DNA from: Acanthaster planci
Taxonomy: Eukaryota > Echinodermata > Asteroidea > Valvatida > Acanthasteridae
Assembly (NCBI RefSeq): GCF_001949145.1
Contig: NW_019091374.1
Span: 629,429 to 693,428, forward strand
Length of the DNA: 64,000 nucleotides
Direction of reading: 5' to 3'
A program made the translations under genes and the position numbers. How positions within the stretch are numbered: position 1 is the first letter of the stretch; each line of letters opens with the position of its first letter. Shown piece by piece: positions 59,901 through 64,000 of this stretch. The notes beneath the pieces were generated by a model. The model saw only the letters and a program-made list of their open reading frames with translations, ran no database searches and had not been told where the DNA came from.

Positions 59901-62542
59901 CCTCGACCTACATGCATGTTCAAGCCTGGCAAAACTCAAGTCCTCGTTCACATCAAGGCCTAAAATGTTTGGCTCGTGCTCGACCTCCTCAAAATATTCC
60001 CACCCCCCCAAAAAAGTAGCAATCTTGCAAAAAAAAACAAAGCACAAGCACGATTTATTAGTTGCTTTGCCGTAGAATTTTTACAACGCATTGTGCCAGC
60101 TCAAGAGAGGTTTGCATAAATAACACATGCAGCACGATTCGCCCAGCAAGACTGACTTACATGCCATGTAACCTACAACCACAACATTCGCCCAGAATTT
60201 ACAACCTGGATTTGAATGCAGCCCCACTTCAAAGGACTGGCTTGTCATCTGTTGTACATGTACATGTATACATTTATGTAACACATGTACATGTCTCGGC
60301 CGCAATATTCCTGCGGGCCATAAACTGAGTAACAGCTGGAAAAGTATTGTAAGCATGCTTGTGCTTTCAGTTTGTAGGGAAGCAGTGCACCACAGGAGTG
60401 CCACGAAGTGAATCGCAACTACTCTTCAATGGAATCCACAAAAGCTGGTAAGTTTCATACTCTTTCCCAAATTCAACCTGGTGTACATGTATGCAAAGGT
60501 GGCAACTTCAGCCGTATTTGCACTGGACTTTTTCCCCCATTGGTTTTATCGAGCCGATGGTCAAATAAAAAAATGGTCAAATGTGACCACTGTCTGCACT
60601 TGGACTTTCAACACAGGAAAATTTTACCGAGACCGTAGGAAAGTAACCAATGCAATGACTTATGAGGGCGCTTTGCATGACCTTTCTGCATGTATATTCA
60701 TCCTTAGACATTTTACTGTCCCCATTATCATCTGGAAATGGTACATTCTCAACTTAATCTTCCAACAGTGTCAACAACTATTTCTACCATGATTGCGCCA
60801 AAAAGAGGAAAACATGTACGGGAAATATACGCCACATACATGTACCATACTGCGACGATACGTAGGCCTTACTGGTTCTTCACTTTTAATGGTTTGTTAT
60901 GCTTTGGCATTTTTAATACTGCCCAGAAATAACCCTCCGTTGCTTGTTGAAACTGCACTCTCTCTGTCAAATCTTCCCCTAAAAAGCCATAAAAAGTTGA
61001 TTATATATATCAAAATCGCATGCCCCATGGGTTTGAAATGTGTAACCCACTTTCTTTGCAAAAATTCAGAGCTTTTTCTTACCATCTTGCCTCTCTTCAC
61101 AAGAAGATCTGCACAATCTCCATAATCCTGCCATTTACACAACGCATCACACATTGCACATGTGCAGTGTCACAAACGTCTGGTATCAGCTTGACCATTT
61201 ACTAGTGTGTAAAAGCTTCACAGCGCAGGGTGAATAAGCTGTAAGTCATGACTTTGATTGGACAATACTATGGCATTAATATTCACAATCTTTGGGATTC
61301 CCTGGATTTTTCCGTTCTGCCATGTTTGTATCTTCATTCCAAAACTATAATGCAACACTCTGTGAGAAGAGGTGGCTTGAATTGGAATATGTAATAAAAA
61401 GGAAGCAGACTAACATTTTGCGGGTTCACTTCTCCGATTGGGTTGTGCATAAATGGATTGCCATCCAAACCCATAATGCATTGTGAACGTCGAAATGGTC
61501 TATTTCTGGGCTGCATTCAAAAAGCCAAAGTGTAACAAACCATTAAAAGTGAGGAACCAGAGAGGCCTACGGAGTAAGTGTCTTACTGTTCAGTAAGTAA
61601 TGACAATGAGGTCAGTAATGATGTGACCAAATTTCCACTTCTGCATGGAATTGCTCAATTTCTAACAAAAGTAGATAGGCCTAGGCCTATACAGTTGAAC
61701 CTTGTTGACTCGTTCTGCTTACAACAAATTCTGCTTATAAAATTTTGGGGTCCCCAATCCTTTGTTTTCATTCCTGATAATACAAGGTTCCTGTTACAAC
61801 AAAGTAATTGGCCACGTCCGAAGGACCTCTTATTAACAACGTTCGACTGTATTTTGAGAATTTTTCATGTCTTACTTTCCCACCAAACATCGTCAATTAA
61901 GAATACCCCCCCCTTCAACACATCTGCAACAGGCCTAGCCTAAATGATAATTATCTGATTACCGTGATTATTAAGACGATAATGACTAGAAATCTGGAGT
62001 GCTTGGGGCATGGGGTGCTGAAATCATGACATAGATTGGCCCCATGGCAGCCTCAAAATTGTCGAACAATAAAAATGCGGAACCACCCATGCCACCAGCA
62101 AACAGGAGCACTTTTTTCGCGATTTTTTCTACTCCTTTTCAAATCTGGTGGTATTTTTACTTACAAATGTACCTACAGGTGTGACAGGGATTACTTGACC
62201 CAAGTAAAGGCCTTCCAGAGCTATTTTTCGACCCCGTTTTTTCAAATGAATATCCCGCCATTTTTGAAGCAACGCGCGCCGGCTTTGCTCGCTTGGCACG
62301 CGCATGCCATGCCTTGCTAGCTTGCACGCCAGGGAACCGCCAAAAACTGTCGCAATTTGTTCCACAAATTTCTATCCTATCTGTCCAGAATAGGGAGCTC
62401 TGTCTCTATCAGAAGTTCCCATGTATATCATAGACCCCTTAAATGTAGTTCAAACGTCACAAAAGGGCGATTAAAACCATACCTGTCCACATTCAAATTG
62501 TGCTCCATCTTCGGCAGCAAATGTGGTCTGTTCTTCCGCCAT
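53908..62542 (-). CDS. hnRNP A/B-like RNA-binding protein, paralogue C
   Basis: Exons (minus, 5' to 3'): 62542-62483, 58606-58334, 57650-57446, 56610-56500, 55034-54900, 54428-54390, 53969-53908; together a 294-residue frame. The acidic N-terminus (MAEEQTTFAAEDGAQ, then EEEPEDEN) leads into RRM1 (RNP2 LFLGGL, RNP1 KGFGFVTM, end RRAIPKN). RRM2 has RNP2 VFVAGL and RNP1 RGYAFVEL. An RGG-type region (NRGGRGGYGGGRGGGG, YGRGRGG), a Gly/Tyr region and an M9-like YSSYGPQRG follow, then QSRGRGGRGGRYRPY at the end. The terminal RYRPY resembles the KPY ending of hnRNP AB/D proteins. Expected role is nuclear pre-mRNA binding and shuttling. It is the best-preserved gene model of the three: all exons join in phase. 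Confidence 0.92.
54390..54428 (-). CDS. hnRNP C, 39-bp exon with M9-like core
   Basis: Acceptor CTCTTCTAG, donor G|GTAAGC. Encodes GYDNYSSYGPQR. YSSYGPQR corresponds in position to the SNFGPMK core of hnRNP A1 M9. Confidence 0.82.
54900..55034 (-). CDS. hnRNP C, Gly/Tyr-rich exon
   Basis: Acceptor CTTTTTGAAG. 135 bp in phase 1 both sides, encoding GYGRGRGGGYGGGG through WGNGYNDYDGYG; donor G|GTAAGA. Confidence 0.88.
55385..55805 (+). repeat. Composite ATCCTCC repeat, third copy
   Basis: AACCCTAACCCCAGG start, several CCTCAATCCTCCAGAATCC blocks, the stretch AAGGTCTAACCCACGACCTT shared with the other copies, and a closing GGATTTTGGAGGATTGAGG with GGGTTAGGG. It lies in the gene C intron between 55035 and 56499. 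Confidence 0.65.
56500..56610 (-). CDS. hnRNP C, end of RRM2 and first RGG box
   Basis: Acceptor CCCGTGCAG. MTNHVINNTKIDVNKAHAD completes RRM2 and KNRGGRGGYGGGRGGGGG follows; donor G|GTGAGG, phase 1. Confidence 0.9.
57446..57650 (-). CDS. hnRNP C, RRM2 exon (first part)
   Basis: Acceptor CCTCACACAG; SNVSNDLVKKVFVAGL to YYYMVDKAA plus one base; donor T|GTAAGA, phase 1. Confidence 0.92.
58334..58606 (-). CDS. hnRNP C, RRM1 exon
   Basis: Acceptor ATCTCGAGCAG; EEEPEDENLRKLFLGGL to RRAIPKN; donor AAT|GTGAGT; 91 codons, phase 0 both sides. Confidence 0.93.
59666..59822. mobile_element. 157-bp MITE with TA target duplication
   Basis: The left end is CAGTTAACTCTCGTTATTAT; the right end, read inward, is CAGTCGACTTGTCATTACGA. 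TA lies on both sides. Confidence 0.75.
61692..61849. mobile_element. 158-bp MITE with TA target duplication
   Basis: The left end is CAGTTGAACCTTGTTGACTC; the right end, read inward, is CAGTCGAACGTTGTTAATAA. TA lies on both sides. Same family as 59666-59822. Confidence 0.7.
62483..62542 (-). CDS. hnRNP C, first coding exon
   Basis: CAAGATGGCGGA start context; 20 codons (MAEEQTTFAAEDGAQFECGQ) to donor CAG|GTATGG in phase 0, joining EEEPEDENLRKLF. Confidence 0.85.
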
Positions 62543-62546
62543 CTTG
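62535..62546 (-). promoter_or_regulatory. TISU-like start-codon element
   Basis: CAAGATGGCGGA matches the TISU consensus SAASATGGCGGC at 11 of 12 positions around the gene C start codon. TISU elements combine a YY1-type promoter site with initiation on very short 5' UTRs. Confidence 0.6.
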
Positions 62547-64000
62547 GATTGATACGGGAATGAACAAAAAAAAAAGTACACGTGCGCTTTACATGCGTAC
62601 ATGCACAACTGCTATGTGCATTGGCGTGCGGTTTTCCAAATCTTGGCTTTGTCACTATGTGGCGCTTCTGATGTTCAAACTCCAATCGCTCAAAATTTCA
62701 GTTCAACAAAACACAGTTTTTGCTAGAGGTACGAATAAAAGTGAAAGTTACCGGCTCAAAGGTGGCTAGGTTTTCATTTAGTTTAAAATTTGGCCTGCGA
62801 GTGGTTTCGGTGATGGGGGAGACAAAGTCCCAACGAAGTCGGAACCCAGACTTAACAAAAACCCTTTATTCTACAGTGCATTGACAATGCATGGTGGCGT
62901 GCTTCGGAGTGCCACGCGGGGTGCGCTCATGCGCTGTAGATAGACTGAGTCATCGCCACTGACGCTTTTCCATTCAAAGATCGTCTTTTTCTTTAAAGAA
63001 CAATGCACTTGTTTTGCATTAAAGCCGGATTATCTTTCTAGATGTGAGAATGCCTGCACTGAAAGTGAAGTCTTGTGAGGAAAGTGTAACAATTCAAGGA
63101 TAATGTAATTAATTCAACATTTACTGGGAACTCCAGTAACATTTTAACATGTATTTGAGTGTTTAGGAAATTAGGAAACCAGTCGAATACAAGCTTCCTC
63201 CATGATACAAGACACAAATTCGAAAACAGTTTAGCCAAGGGTAGATCCAGAGCCGTGTTTCGGGAGGGGCGCCAAATAAATTTAGAAACCTTCCCATGTT
63301 CTATGTTTGGGCCTTTTTGGGTGATGGGGCGGGGGTCCGGGGCATTTACCACTTTTGGGAGGGAAATGAAATAGACCCCCCAAATGGTCTTTCGTTATTT
63401 ATCAAAATTGTTTAGCTCTTTTGGAGGGAGGAGCCATGGTCCCCATGCATCCTCCCCACCTGGCCAAGCCCCTGGTTAAGCAACTTAGAAGGTGTGACTT
63501 GAGGGAGGCTTGGATAAAAATGGGCAATTTTTTCCAAAGCTATTGCACGTACACCACGGCACTGATCGGGGGGGGGTCTATAAAACTGATGTAATTTTAA
63601 AAACGGGGAAAATAATAGAAAAAAGTACCACTGTAAACAGTGTGCGTCGATTTGTTTCATCACCGTTTCCGCTTGTCCGCAAAAGAAAATGCAACAGTAA
63701 AAAAAATTCTCCAGCATGACCCCCTCCCTGAAAAGCTCCTGGATCCGCCAAAGAGTACACCCATCCCTTTTCTGAAGGATAATTAAAAGCAGTTCAGTGT
63801 CAGATAATTTTGGCAAGTTCTGCCCTTTAGATTAACATCTTCAATTATACCTCTGTCCCTCAAACTGCCCGTTTATAATACTAAATTGAATCATCAGGTT
63901 ATGACACCCCCCATATTAATTGGGAGAAATGAAGCTGTAAAGTTGGAAAAGGCTACGCCTGTTTGGAAAATTCTGTTTTCACACCATGTTTTCACACCCT
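62543..64000. other. Region upstream of hnRNP C
   Basis: It should contain the gene C promoter (CpG-containing, no TATA box seen close to the start). A repeat at 63241-63749 follows. No gene could be supported. Confidence 0.5.
63241..63749. mobile_element. Element with inverted GGATCCAG-like ends
   Basis: The left end GTAGATCCAGAGCC and the right end (inward GGCGGATCCAGGAGC) are imperfect inverse copies, each followed by a GGGAGGGG tract. No transposase recognised. A related left end lies near 9688 (GGTAGATCCAGATTTC). Confidence 0.4.

Larger units (their letters stand above)
58607..62482 (-). other. hnRNP C first intron
   Basis: A 3.9-kb phase-0 intron holding two MITE copies (59666-59822, 61692-61849) and GTACATGT-rich text near 60250-60290. 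No other gene seen. Confidence 0.65.

Noticed and set aside
63412-63816. 134-codon minus-strand frame
   Set aside because: It covers the inverted-end element at 63241-63749; related sequence occurs elsewhere, so it is a repeat-derived frame.

Overview
The window is animal nuclear DNA. The genes have introns with GT/AG splice sites, and there are metazoan protein families (hnRNP A/B, a methuselah-like class B GPCR), many MITE/SINE-type repeats and one 42-base assembly gap. GTACATGTAC-rich spacers and a decayed Polinton point to a marine invertebrate. A deuterostome such as an echinoderm or cephalochordate is my guess, not something I can show.

Layout. 1-4640 (minus): relic of a Polinton/Maverick-type element with a zinc-knuckle-like ORF cut by the window edge, a packaging-ATPase relic, a possible capsid fragment and a family-B DNA polymerase broken into at least seven pieces. 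4641-6061: spacer with a short tandem repeat. 5987-9534 (plus): two exons of a methuselah-like seven-transmembrane receptor; the intron falls just before TM6 and the 5' end of the gene is not found. 9535-20793: long non-coding stretch with tandem repeats and a MITE. 20794-28109, 36971-49501 and 53908-62542 (all minus): three head-to-tail hnRNP A/B paralogues, called here A, B and C. Each has two RRMs and a glycine-rich tail. 62543-64000: spacer with a repeat.

The three hnRNP genes share one gene plan: a tiny N-terminal exon, one exon for RRM1 (phase 0 on both sides), one exon for most of RRM2 (phase 0 to phase 1), one exon finishing RRM2, then glycine-rich exons in phase 1. This shared plan supports tandem duplication. 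The copies have diverged in ways likely to matter. A carries a candidate in-frame 51-base exon that would put a 17-residue glycine-rich insert in the RRM1-RRM2 linker. A and C end in a PY motif (RSNPY, RYRPY), but B ends in NYKGY. A keeps a GPMK core like the M9 nuclear signal, and C has GPQR at the matching place. The RNP1 motif of A's RRM2 is degenerate. C's start codon lies in an almost perfect TISU element.

The spacers and introns hold several repeat families: about 155-bp MITEs with CAGTYRACTCTCGTT-like ends and TA target sites, a related 899-bp element, a 1.5-kb element with GGTTCC-rich ends, tRNA-like SINEs, and a composite repeat built from ATCCTCC blocks with TTAGGG-like ends.
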